From NCBI GenBank assembly GCA_028284495.1, contig JANQRP010000016.1, forward strand, positions 1-64,000: a stretch of 64,000 nt of DNA, given 5' to 3'. Origin of the DNA: Longimicrobiales bacterium. Lineage in GTDB: Bacteria > Gemmatimonadota > Gemmatimonadetes > Longimicrobiales > Gaopeijiaceae. The position numbers and the translations under genes are program-made. The notes under the pieces are model-generated. The model made no database searches. It saw only the letters and a list, made by a program, of their open reading frames with translations, and was not told the DNA's origin. Of the stretch, positions 17,367 through 24,814 are shown one piece after another (position 1 is the first letter of the stretch; each line of letters starts with the position of its first letter).

Positions 17367-19165
17367 GCATCCCCTCGGCGGTGCGCGGGCGGCAGGATGT
17401 GGCAGGTCGAGCAGGCGACGGCGGGATCGTAGTGCTCGGTGGCCAGCTCCGTATGGCAGGCCAGACAGGTGGCGCGGTCCCGAAGCCGATCGTCGATCGG
17501 AGCGGGGGCGTCGGTGTGGCAGCCGGCACCCCCGCAGCCGACATGGACCTGGGCGATCGGATGCTCCTCGTCGGCGACCGCGACGTGGCAGGTGCTGCAG
17601 TCCGTCGCGGCCTCGTGATGCTCGACGTGGCAGCCCTGGCAGTCCTGGCCGACCGCGGTGCGCGTGAGCGACGGGAGGTGGCAGGTCGCGCAGTCCTCGT
17701 CGGCGTGCGCCAAGTGGGAGAACGGAACATCGCGATCGGCCGCCAAGGAAAGAACCGAGAGGTCGAATCCCATCGCCCGAACGATCCCGGACCCGCCGGG
17801 CTCCGGCCCGGAGTGACACGTCACACACTCCGGCGCGTCGTCCGCGACGTGGTGACAGGACCGGCAGTCCGACGCCGTCACGACCACGAGCTCCCCGTGT
17901 TCGGTGCCGTCGGGGGTGTGGCAGGACAAGCAGTCGACCGTGGTGTGGTCCTCGTGCACGAACCGCCCGTCCAGCGTCGTGTCGGCAGCCGGCCGTGCCA
18001 CCGCAGCGCGCGGCGTCCACGCCTCCCACGGCTCGACCGTGGCGGCGGTCGGACGCGCCGAACGTCCGTGTCGCATGGCGCGAAGCCGCTCGGTGAGCCG
18101 GGTCCCGACCCAGTCGCCGAGCAGGGGCGAAGCGTCCGGGAGCAAAGCGGCTCCGACGCCCCCCGTCCGACGGCTCGTACCCGATCCCGGCGTCCCGGGT
18201 GGCGGCGGACCGGTGACCCCCGGAAGCAATCCACCGGCGGCATCGTGACAGGCCCGGCAGTCCTGCTGCTCTACGTGTGCCTGATGAGGGACGTGGCAGC
18301 CCGTGCAGTCCTCGAGAATGCCCGGCGACAGGCCGCGATGCGCGGCCACGAGCGTGTCGGGCCGTGTGTGGCACCCGGCGCCCGTGCAGGTGAGCGCGGC
18401 CTCCTGCGGCGTCGCGTGCTCGTGAGGCTTGTGGCACCAGCTGCAGGCGTCACCGTGCGGTTCTCCCGCGGTGTCGTGGTCGGGGATCTGGTCCTGCATC
18501 GCGTGACACGACAGGCACTGGGTTGCCGAGGGTGCCAGCACGGGCACGGAGTCTCCCGGAACGATGGTGTCCGGAAGCGCGTGGCAGTCGGCGCAGTCCA
18601 GGGGCTCGTGCGCCATGCCGCCCAGTCGGACCTCGACGTCGCTGTGGCAGCGAGAGGCCGAGCATCCGCTCGTGGTCGGCGCGAAGCCATGATCGTCGAC
18701 CGTGTGGCAGGACGTGCACGCCATCCCGGCCACCTCGGGATCGGACGACAGCAGGTGCGCCTCGTGGACCGCGATGCCCTCGATCCGCAGTTCGGACGAG
18801 GCCTCGGCACCGCTGTGACACTCGGCGCAGGAGACCCGGTTCGAGAACGTCGGATGCTCCTCCGGTACCTCCGCTCCCATCAGCTGCGCCACACCGCTGC
18901 GGAAGCGGTTCCCGAACGACGTCGAGTGGCACGCGAGGCAGGACAGCTCCTCGTGGCCTCCCGCGGCCAACGAGTCTAGCGTCGCCTCGACCGAGTGGCA
19001 GGACGCGCAGAACTCGGGATCGCCCCCGGTGTGGACATCCCGGGTGGCCAGCAGCCCGAACCCCATCACGAGCACGCTCACCACCGCGCCCATCATCACG
19101 ACCCAGACCGAAGCGGCTCCGCGGCGCTCTCGGTTCGGCGGCGTGTCGGCTACGGTCATGGCCAC
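17363..19165 (-). CDS. Membrane-anchored multiheme c-type cytochrome, 20 haem motifs
   Basis: A 600-residue protein, first gene of the eight-gene cytochrome operon. An uncleaved-looking N-terminal helix (VWVVMMGAVVSVLVMGFGLL) anchors it in the inner membrane; the first haem motif (CASCHSVEATLDSLAAGGHE) resembles NapC/NirT-type quinol dehydrogenases. Twenty haem motifs are seen: 17 CxxCH and three CX4CH (CSASRCH, CTGAGCH, CGGAGCH). A haem-free Pro/Gly-rich linker of about 110 residues splits the motifs into a group of 11 and a group of 9, suggesting two domains. The start is GTG 19165 or ATG 19159; no strong ribosome-binding site is visible. Confidence 0.87.
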   Translation of the reverse strand: MAMTVADTPPNRERRGAASVWVVMMGAVVSVLVMGFGLLATRDVHTGGDPEFCASCHSVEATLDSLAAGGHEELSCLACHSTSFGNRFRSGVAQLMGAEVPEEHPTFSNRVSCAECHSGAEASSELRIEGIAVHEAHLLSSDPEVAGMACTSCHTVDDHGFAPTTSGCSASRCHSDVEVRLGGMAHEPLDCADCHALPDTIVPGDSVPVLAPSATQCLSCHAMQDQIPDHDTAGEPHGDACSWCHKPHEHATPQEAALTCTGAGCHTRPDTLVAAHRGLSPGILEDCTGCHVPHQAHVEQQDCRACHDAAGGLLPGVTGPPPPGTPGSGTSRRTGGVGAALLPDASPLLGDWVGTRLTERLRAMRHGRSARPTAATVEPWEAWTPRAAVARPAADTTLDGRFVHEDHTTVDCLSCHTPDGTEHGELVVVTASDCRSCHHVADDAPECVTCHSGPEPGGSGIVRAMGFDLSVLSLAADRDVPFSHLAHADEDCATCHLPSLTRTAVGQDCQGCHVEHHEAATDCSTCHVAVADEEHPIAQVHVGCGGAGCHTDAPAPIDDRLRDRATCLACHTELATEHYDPAVACSTCHILPPAHRRGDA

Positions 19166-19211
19166 GTCGTAAGGGGTGGGTCGTCCCCGGTCACGTCAGG
19201 ATAATGATCAA

Positions 19212-19278
19212 GAGGGCGGCAGGCTCGTCCGCCGGAGACGCGATCTGGCGCTCCGGCGGACCATGCCTGGCCGCCCTC
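19212..19278 (-). terminator. Large hairpin between the 9-haem cytochrome gene and the cytochrome operon
   Basis: A 10-bp perfect stem TCCGCCGGAG/CTCCGGCGGA around a 13-nt loop, extended by an outer GAGGGCGGC/GCCGCCCTC pairing with small internal loops. It lies 45 bp downstream of the 9-haem cytochrome stop and 47 bp upstream of the 20-haem start. No long U run follows on the minus strand (TCTTGATCATTATCC), so it may be an attenuating hairpin or mRNA stabiliser that sets the ratio between the two units as much as a full terminator. Confidence 0.55.
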
Positions 19279-19322
19279 CCCCGAACGCCGCCCGAGCGAG
19301 CGGCGGCGTCCCGGTGTCCGGG

Positions 19323-20798
19323 TCAGTTCCCCGGCTTCAGCATCCGCTCCCGCACGAGGCTCGGCGAGGCCGACACGCCGTACTCGTCCTCGACCGCCGC
19401 GATGCTCGCGATGAGCAGCTGCTCGGTCAGGAACGGGTTGTGCGCCGCCGCGGCCGTGTACGCCAGCCCGGGGTCGGGGCGATCCGACCCACCGAAGGCC
19501 GCGAGCTCCATGTTGAAGTACGCGCCCTCGGCGAGGGTGAAGAGCCCGTCGCGCGCATCGATCTCGCCGCCGGCGTCTTCACCGTTCGGGTCGACGATCG
19601 CCAGGAGCGCCTCCAGCTCGTCGTGCAGCGCCGCGAGGCGCGCCACGGCCGTCGAGGTCGCCGAGAAGACGCCCGTCACCGACGTATGGCATCCGGCCCC
19701 GGTGCAGCCCGTCTCGAAGTCACGTTCGGCGGTCGACAGCCCGCAGTCCTCGGCCGTCGGAATCCCTTCGCTGTTCAGGCACGGAATCGCGTTGAAGCCG
19801 TGGCCGACTGCGTTGATCACGAACTCGCCGGTCGCGGCGTCGGTGACCGTGCTCGAGGTCACGTGACAGGTGGCGCACAGCCGATCGTTCCCCTCCGACC
19901 CGTGGCTCGCGATGATCTCGCCGCGGTCGATCGTCAGGTTCGGCGGGAACCAGCCCACGTCACCCGACAGGAGTCCGGTCTCCGGCGAGTGCGGATGCAG
20001 TCCGTGCGAGGACGTGGGGTCAGGCTCCGAGCGACGGTCGTGGCACTGCGAGCAGAGGTTGTCCTCGATCTCCACACCACCGACGGCGAACCGCAGGTTG
20101 GCCGGGTTGTCCGACCCATGCGGGTCGTGGCAGGTCGCGCAGGTAATCGAAACGGTCGCGCCCGCCTCGAGGTACGCGTCCTCCACCCCCCACTTGGCGA
20201 GTGCGCCGTTTCCGCTGTGGCAGTTCTTGCACCCGTCACGGCCGGCCGCGAAGCCCGTCACGTTGGCGTGCCCCGAACCTTCCCACTGCTCGGCGAACGG
20301 ATGGTGCGCGCCCTGATGGCACTCGCCGCAGCCCTGCATGTTGTCGACGCCGACGTCGATGGGCGCGAACGGGATCGTGGCGTTGCTCGGATCCTGCACG
20401 TGGGCGAGCCCCGGCCCGTGGCAGCTCTCGCACGTCACGTCGTGATAACGCTCCTCGGGGGAGGCGTTGTACCCGGCCGGCTCGGTGAGCGTGTTGCCGA
20501 GTTCGTTGGTCGTGTGACAACTCTCGCAGAACGCCTGCGCATGCCCACTGTTCTGGAGTCCGTCCCACGCTTCGGCGTGACCCGTTTCGGCCCAGTCACC
20601 CTGGGGTCCGATGTGACAGTTTCCACAGGTCGTGAGGCCGGTCTCGAGGTTGGAGTACCCCAGCATCCCCAGCGCGACGGCCGGCGGATCCTCGAACAGT
20701 TCACGATCGCGGAAGACGATTTCCTCGTCCGTGCACGCCCCGAGCGAGGCGATGAGCACGAGCACCGAGAGCACTCTGGTGCACGAGAGGTATTTCAC
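19323..20798 (-). CDS. Multiheme c-type cytochrome lipoprotein, 9 haem motifs
   Basis: A 491-residue exported lipoprotein; the signal LSVLVLIASLGAC ends at a lipobox Cys. Eight CxxCH motifs lie in the first 310 residues (CGNCH ... CATCH) and a ninth of CX4CH type (CTGAGCH) at about 355. The C-terminal 130 residues have no haem motif and are mostly helical (LAALHDELEALLAIVDPNG). Similar layouts occur in outer-surface and nitrite-reductase-like multiheme cytochromes, but no family is recognised. It is on the same strand as the cytochrome operon, 157 bp upstream of it, with a strong hairpin between, so it may be co-transcribed at a different level. Confidence 0.85.
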   Translation of the reverse strand: MKYLSCTRVLSVLVLIASLGACTDEEIVFRDRELFEDPPAVALGMLGYSNLETGLTTCGNCHIGPQGDWAETGHAEAWDGLQNSGHAQAFCESCHTTNELGNTLTEPAGYNASPEERYHDVTCESCHGPGLAHVQDPSNATIPFAPIDVGVDNMQGCGECHQGAHHPFAEQWEGSGHANVTGFAAGRDGCKNCHSGNGALAKWGVEDAYLEAGATVSITCATCHDPHGSDNPANLRFAVGGVEIEDNLCSQCHDRRSEPDPTSSHGLHPHSPETGLLSGDVGWFPPNLTIDRGEIIASHGSEGNDRLCATCHVTSSTVTDAATGEFVINAVGHGFNAIPCLNSEGIPTAEDCGLSTAERDFETGCTGAGCHTSVTGVFSATSTAVARLAALHDELEALLAIVDPNGEDAGGEIDARDGLFTLAEGAYFNMELAAFGGSDRPDPGLAYTAAAAHNPFLTEQLLIASIAAVEDEYGVSASPSLVRERMLKPGN

Positions 20799-20975
20799 GA
20801 ACCACCCCCTGATGGGCCTGTGTACGTAGACCTACTTACCTGCTGCTACGCACATATTCGCCGGGCCCCACGCAGGGCGCTGTCGGGAAATCTCCCACAT
20901 TGCGCAACGAAGGCGAAACGGGCTCCAGCCGGAACGCTCGGCCCACGCGCGGGCCCGGAGACCGCGGCCCGGGAA

Positions 20976-21854
20976 CTACCCTCCAATCAGGCGCCGGAGA
21001 TTGTCGCGGGCCACCGCCGCACGCGTCTCGGACTGAAGCTGTCCCAGGAACCCCTCGACGCTCTCGATCCGGGCGACGTCGCTGGCCGACGATCGCATCG
21101 CTGCGTCCGTGCCGACCACGAACCGATCGGGCATCGACTCGACGAGCTGGAGCCACGGCTGCCACACGCGCTCGCCGTCCTCGAGAATCGTGTACTCGGG
21201 CGAACGCGGGTGTACCGGCCAGGTCCGCGCGCTCAGCTCATACGTGAGATTCGGGTGGGCTTCCAGGAGCCGCCGCGCGATCACCAGGGGCGTGTAGGCG
21301 CCGTGCGCCAGCACCACGTGCACGTCCCGGTACGCGCGGAGCATCGCCTCCAGCTCGCCGAGGCGCGTCACCTCGGCGTGCACCCAGACCGGCACCCCGT
21401 GCCGCCGCGCCACGTCGAGGATCGATCGCATGGTCGAGCCGGTGGGGCTGAAGTCCGCCTCGGGGAATCCCGGGCTCGGGAAGTGCGTGACGGAGATCTC
21501 GCCGATGCCGACGAAGCCGCCGAGGCCGAGCAGCGAGTCGACCGTGGCCGCCAGCGATGCGTCGTCGCGCTCCCAGGCGCCGCGGTACTCGCGGTGCTCG
21601 GGCGACACCGAGACCACCGGAAGGAGGCGCCCGGGCCAGCGGGCGGCGGCAGCCAGCAGGTCCTCGTTCGTGGCCGCCCGTCCGCGCATCACGATCGAGC
21701 GTTCGATCCCGTGGAGGTCCATCAGCTCGACCCAGGCGGCGGGGTCGTTCAGGTGGACGTGCGCGTCGTCGAAGCCGCCCGTCTGCGCGAGGGCCGGACG
21801 CGAGGCGACGCCCAGCGCGAGCAGGAAGGGGAGTCCGAGGAGTGAGCGGGCCAC
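20976..21854 (-). CDS. Exported amidohydrolase family protein (PF04909 type)
   Basis: TIM-barrel metal-dependent hydrolase of about 292 residues. The start is taken at a GTG giving the signal peptide MARSLLGLPFLLALGVASR... ending ALAQ; longer in-frame starts upstream lack a plausible leader. Metal-ligand signatures appear in order: DAHVHL (H-x-H), VWVHAEV, VVLAHGAYT and VGTDAAM (late Asp). The substrate is unknown; related enzymes act on amide or carboxylate bonds of small molecules. It appears to be a single-gene unit: about 180 bp separate it from the 9-haem cytochrome start and no gene overlaps it upstream. Confidence 0.8.
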   Translation of the reverse strand: MARSLLGLPFLLALGVASRPALAQTGGFDDAHVHLNDPAAWVELMDLHGIERSIVMRGRAATNEDLLAAAARWPGRLLPVVSVSPEHREYRGAWERDDASLAATVDSLLGLGGFVGIGEISVTHFPSPGFPEADFSPTGSTMRSILDVARRHGVPVWVHAEVTRLGELEAMLRAYRDVHVVLAHGAYTPLVIARRLLEAHPNLTYELSARTWPVHPRSPEYTILEDGERVWQPWLQLVESMPDRFVVGTDAAMRSSASDVARIESVEGFLGQLQSETRAAVARDNLRRLIGG

Positions 21855-22127
21855 GAGCGATCGTCGGTGGAGGGTGATCGTGAGACCGCGGCAGCCGCTC
21901 GACGGTTGCACGCATCGACGCGAGCTGGAACCCGACGCTTGCCTCCGCCAAGCCCGCCGGGTACGGTAGGGACACAACTGTGGTGCGGGGTGACAAGAGC
22001 CCCGCGCTCACTCCGTCGACGCACGAAGCGCCCCGCGGGCGCCGTGGTCGACGCATGGAGCGAGCGCGAGGCTCTCGGTGTTTCCGGGACCCACGTGCTC
22101 CGAACTCTCAACTTCGGAGGAATCGAC

Positions 22128-22640
22128 ATGGCCCCGAAATCCCACTCCGACTCTCACGCGCTGGTGGAAGCGCTCACCGATCCCGCGTCGAGGTTCGCCT
22201 CGTATCAGGCGCTCGTCGCGCTGGGCGAGGCCTCGCTTCCGGCGATCCGCGCCGGCCTCGGGCACGGCAACTGGCAGGTGCGAAAGTGGAGCGCCATGGT
22301 GCTGGACCGGGTCGCGGACGGCGAGAGTCTGGCCGCGCTCGTGCCCCTGATGCGCGACCCCAAGGCGGACGTCCGTCTCTGGGCCGTGCACTCGCTTGCC
22401 TGCGACCACTGCAAGTCCGAGATCGAGTGCCCCGTGGACGTGGTGCCTCACCTTATCGAGCGGATCGAACTCGACGAGAGCGTCCGGGTGCGACGGATGG
22501 CGACTATCATGCTCGGCTCCGAGCACCTCGATCCCCGTGCGGTGCCCGTACTCCGGGCGCTGTCGGGCGAGAGCGACGCCAAACTCAGGGCCCACGCCGA
22601 GCGGGCGCTCGAGCGGTACGCGGCGTACGGACTGAGGTAG
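22128..22640 (+). CDS. HEAT-repeat protein
   Basis: A 170-residue soluble helical-repeat protein. Repeats of about 30 residues are visible: ASYQALVALGEASLPAIRAG, VRKWSAMVLDRVADGESLAA and VRLWAVHSLACDHCKSEI, with the typical Asp/Arg pattern of HEAT and phycocyanobilin-lyase-like repeats. A ribosome-binding site (GGAGG, 22116-22120) precedes the ATG by 7 bp. Such proteins are protein-interaction scaffolds; the partner is unknown. Convergent with the DinB gene, 23 bp apart. Confidence 0.8.
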   Translation: MAPKSHSDSHALVEALTDPASRFASYQALVALGEASLPAIRAGLGHGNWQVRKWSAMVLDRVADGESLAALVPLMRDPKADVRLWAVHSLACDHCKSEIECPVDVVPHLIERIELDESVRVRRMATIMLGSEHLDPRAVPVLRALSGESDAKLRAHAERALERYAAYGLR

Positions 22641-22663
22641 CGGACCGCGACAGGCCGTGGGAG

Positions 22664-23188
22664 CTACCGGTGGAGGACCGACAGGTACTCCGCCCACGGC
22701 CCCACGGCCTCGGCGTACTGCTTCGCCATCACGCGCGAGATCTGGCAGAGGTGCGAGAGGTCGTGCGCGGCCCATGTCGCGATCAGCTGCGCGACGGTCA
22801 CCCGGCCGAGTGCGGGGTGCACACCGGTGAGCCCGAGGTGGGCGTCGGTCAGGTCCAGCGACCGTAGCTCCGCGAGGTTGGCGGCCCGGAGGTCCCCGAA
22901 CTGCCGGACCAGGCTCTCCAGCGGGGCGCCCAGACGCTCGCGGAGGTGCCGGAACCGGTCGTAGGGCTCGAAGGGTCGCGCCTCGCCGTGCTCGAGGATG
23001 ACCCGGAGCCGGACGATCCAGTCGTCCTCCTCGCCGTCGATGAGGTGGCCGACGACGTTGAACGGGCTCCACGTCTCGGGACCCTCGGTGCCGTGCACCC
23101 ACATGTCGGAGAGCCCGGGCAGCCACGCCGCGAGGATCGCGGGCGTCCGTTCGAGGACCTCGAGGGCCTCGTCCACTCTGGCGTTCAT
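22664..23188 (-). CDS. DinB-family four-helix protein
   Basis: A 174-residue helical protein with the DinB/YfiT layout: a first helix pair containing WSPFNVVGHLIDGEEDDWIV, with the first metal His in GHLID, and a C-terminal TWAAHDLSHLCQISR supplying the H-x3-H of the metal site. Members include thiol S-transferases and uncharacterised metal enzymes; the thiol cannot be identified here. GGAAGGAA upstream of the ATG is a good ribosome-binding site. It lies 38 bp downstream of the serine hydrolase gene on the same strand. Confidence 0.85.
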   Translation of the reverse strand: MNARVDEALEVLERTPAILAAWLPGLSDMWVHGTEGPETWSPFNVVGHLIDGEEDDWIVRLRVILEHGEARPFEPYDRFRHLRERLGAPLESLVRQFGDLRAANLAELRSLDLTDAHLGLTGVHPALGRVTVAQLIATWAAHDLSHLCQISRVMAKQYAEAVGPWAEYLSVLHR

Positions 23189-23226
23189 CCCGTTCCTTCC
23201 CTCCCTCGAGTCTGCTGCCGCAGGCT

Positions 23227-24303
23227 TCATCCTGCGCCTCGTGCGAGCCCCATCAGTCCCCCGAATCCCTGACCGGCCCACACCGGTTCGCCGCCCGGAT
23301 CGGGCCGCCACCACTGGTAGCCATAGCCGGGCCGGGTCACGTGGCGTGCCGTCGCTTCGGCGACCCACCCCTCCGGCAGGATCCGCGTGCCGTCCCAGAC
23401 ACCGTCGCGGAGATACAGATAGCCGATACGCGCGAGGTCGAGCGCCTCGAGGTAGAGGCCGCCGAGCGCATCGGGAAGGCCCGCGGGCGTCATCTTCCAG
23501 TGGTACTCCTCGATGCCGAGCGGACCGAAGAGATGCGCCTCGGCGAACCGATCCATGCGCGTGCCGGTGGCGTGCTGGACGATGGCCGCCATGAGCTGGC
23601 TGCCGCCCGAGTTGTAGACCCACCTCTCGCCCGGCTGGGCGTCCATCGGCTGCTCGAGTGTGAACTGCACCCAGTCGTGGCTCCGCTCGAGCTGGATCGT
23701 GGTGTTGGTGTCCCCGATCGGTCGATTCGACTCGTGCCACTCGATGCCCGTACGCATCGTCAGAACGTCCTGGAGCGTCGCATCCCGGAGCCCCTGCTCG
23801 ACGCGCGACGCGTCGTATCCCTCCAGGAACGGCAGGAGGGGAGCGTCCACCCCCTCGATCGCGCCCCGCCCGATGGCGATGCCCACGAGGGTCGCCGCGA
23901 CCGACTTCGTCACCGACTGCAGCGTGTGGATGTCGCGCCCCTGGTGGTAGGGGTGCCAGTCGGGGTGGAGGTAGTTGAACTGGTGATCCCACTCGGGGTC
24001 GGGACAACCGTAGCCGCAACCGATCTCGGTGCGGGTACCGCGGCTGATCTCGCGGTAGTCCCGGTCGTAGTGCTCGTCCACGACGAGCCGTCCGTGCCGG
24101 ATCACGACGAGCCGGTCGACGTGGCCGAATTCGCCGGCGCGGATCCGCGCATCGAGGTCGGTGAAGGCGGGGGCGGAAAGGCCGACCGCGGCGGGCGCGC
24201 TACGGGCCCACTCCGTGCCGGGCCACGCCGTGGACTGCGCGTACGCTCCCTCCGCGGGGATGAACAGGCACACGGCGAGTGCGCCAGCGCGTACGACGTG
24301 CAT
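23227..24303 (-). CDS. Exported serine hydrolase (class C beta-lactamase fold), C-terminus short
   Basis: A 358-residue exported hydrolase with a signal peptide (VRAGALAVCLFIPAEGAYAQ). The nucleophile motif S-x-x-K is SVTK (about residue 131) and the second motif Y-x-N is YNSGG (about 232). The normal ending of this family, a beta-strand with a Gly-rich loop followed by 40-60 residues (GQGFGGQ...VVP), stops at GQGFGGLMGLARGAG. Only 38 bp lie before the next start, so the missing tail is not hidden in another frame downstream; deletion or frameshift is likely. The gene may encode an inactive or altered protein. GGAGG precedes the ATG. Confidence 0.78.
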   Translation of the reverse strand: MHVVRAGALAVCLFIPAEGAYAQSTAWPGTEWARSAPAAVGLSAPAFTDLDARIRAGEFGHVDRLVVIRHGRLVVDEHYDRDYREISRGTRTEIGCGYGCPDPEWDHQFNYLHPDWHPYHQGRDIHTLQSVTKSVAATLVGIAIGRGAIEGVDAPLLPFLEGYDASRVEQGLRDATLQDVLTMRTGIEWHESNRPIGDTNTTIQLERSHDWVQFTLEQPMDAQPGERWVYNSGGSQLMAAIVQHATGTRMDRFAEAHLFGPLGIEEYHWKMTPAGLPDALGGLYLEALDLARIGYLYLRDGVWDGTRILPEGWVAEATARHVTRPGYGYQWWRPDPGGEPVWAGQGFGGLMGLARGAG

Positions 24304-24434
24304 GCGGGGCCTCCATGCCGAGTCCGGGCGCGCGCGAACGTGCGGCGCGTACTGTGGAGTCTGCGCCGCGGTGCGGCGCGCGCGCCAGCGAACGCGCTCC
24401 TCGACAGGCGCGCTTGCACGCCAACTATATCACT

Positions 24435-24463
24435 TGTAAATACATTTGCATCAAATCTATCTG
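24435..24463 (+). promoter_or_regulatory. Candidate promoter and operator of the PadR-permease operon
   Basis: A TTGTAA (-35, 24435-24440) and TATCTG (-10, 24458-24463) are 17 bp apart. TGTAAATACA (24435-24444) and ATTTG-CAT-CAAAT (24444-24456) are inverted repeats lying between or over them, so a dimeric PadR protein bound there would block RNA polymerase. The region is conspicuously A/T-rich. GGAG at 24463-24466 is the ribosome-binding site of the PadR gene. Confidence 0.5.
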
Positions 24464-24472
24464 GAGTAATCG

Positions 24473-24814
24473 ATGGCCGACCGTGAGCCCCCCACGCACC
24501 TCTCCTTCCACATCCTCCTCGCCCTCGCCGCGGACGATCTCCACGGGTACGGGATCCTGAAGGAGATCGAGGCGAAGAGTGGCGGACGCATCTCGCCGAG
24601 CACAGGCGCGATGTACCTCGCGCTGCAGCGGATGGAGGCCGCCGGGCTGGTCGAGCCGTCGCCCGACCGACCCCGACCCGGCGAGGACGCGCGGCGGAAG
24701 TACTACCGACTCACACCTGGCGGGCGAGCCCTCGCATCGGCCGAGGCGCACCGGCTCGCCGAGTTGATCTCGCTCGCACGGGAGCGCGACCTGCTCCCGG
24801 GCCACGGCGCATGA
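24473..24814 (+). CDS. PadR-family transcriptional regulator
   Basis: A 113-residue PadR (winged-helix) regulator: LSFHILLALAADDLHGYGIL as helix 1-2, then GGRISPSTGAMYLALQRMEAAGLVEPS as recognition helix and wing, and KYYRLTPGGRALASAEAHRL as the C-terminal dimerisation helix. PadR proteins usually repress the neighbouring transporter operon and release DNA upon ligand binding. The stop TGA overlaps the permease ATG by 4 bp. Inverted repeats lie just upstream. Confidence 0.88.
   Translation: MADREPPTHLSFHILLALAADDLHGYGILKEIEAKSGGRISPSTGAMYLALQRMEAAGLVEPSPDRPRPGEDARRKYYRLTPGGRALASAEAHRLAELISLARERDLLPGHGA

Noticed and set aside
24363..24379. GCGCCGC-N3-GCGGCGC hairpin between hydrolase and PadR genes
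   Set aside because: Located between divergent genes in a G+C-rich context with no terminator position; probably compositional.
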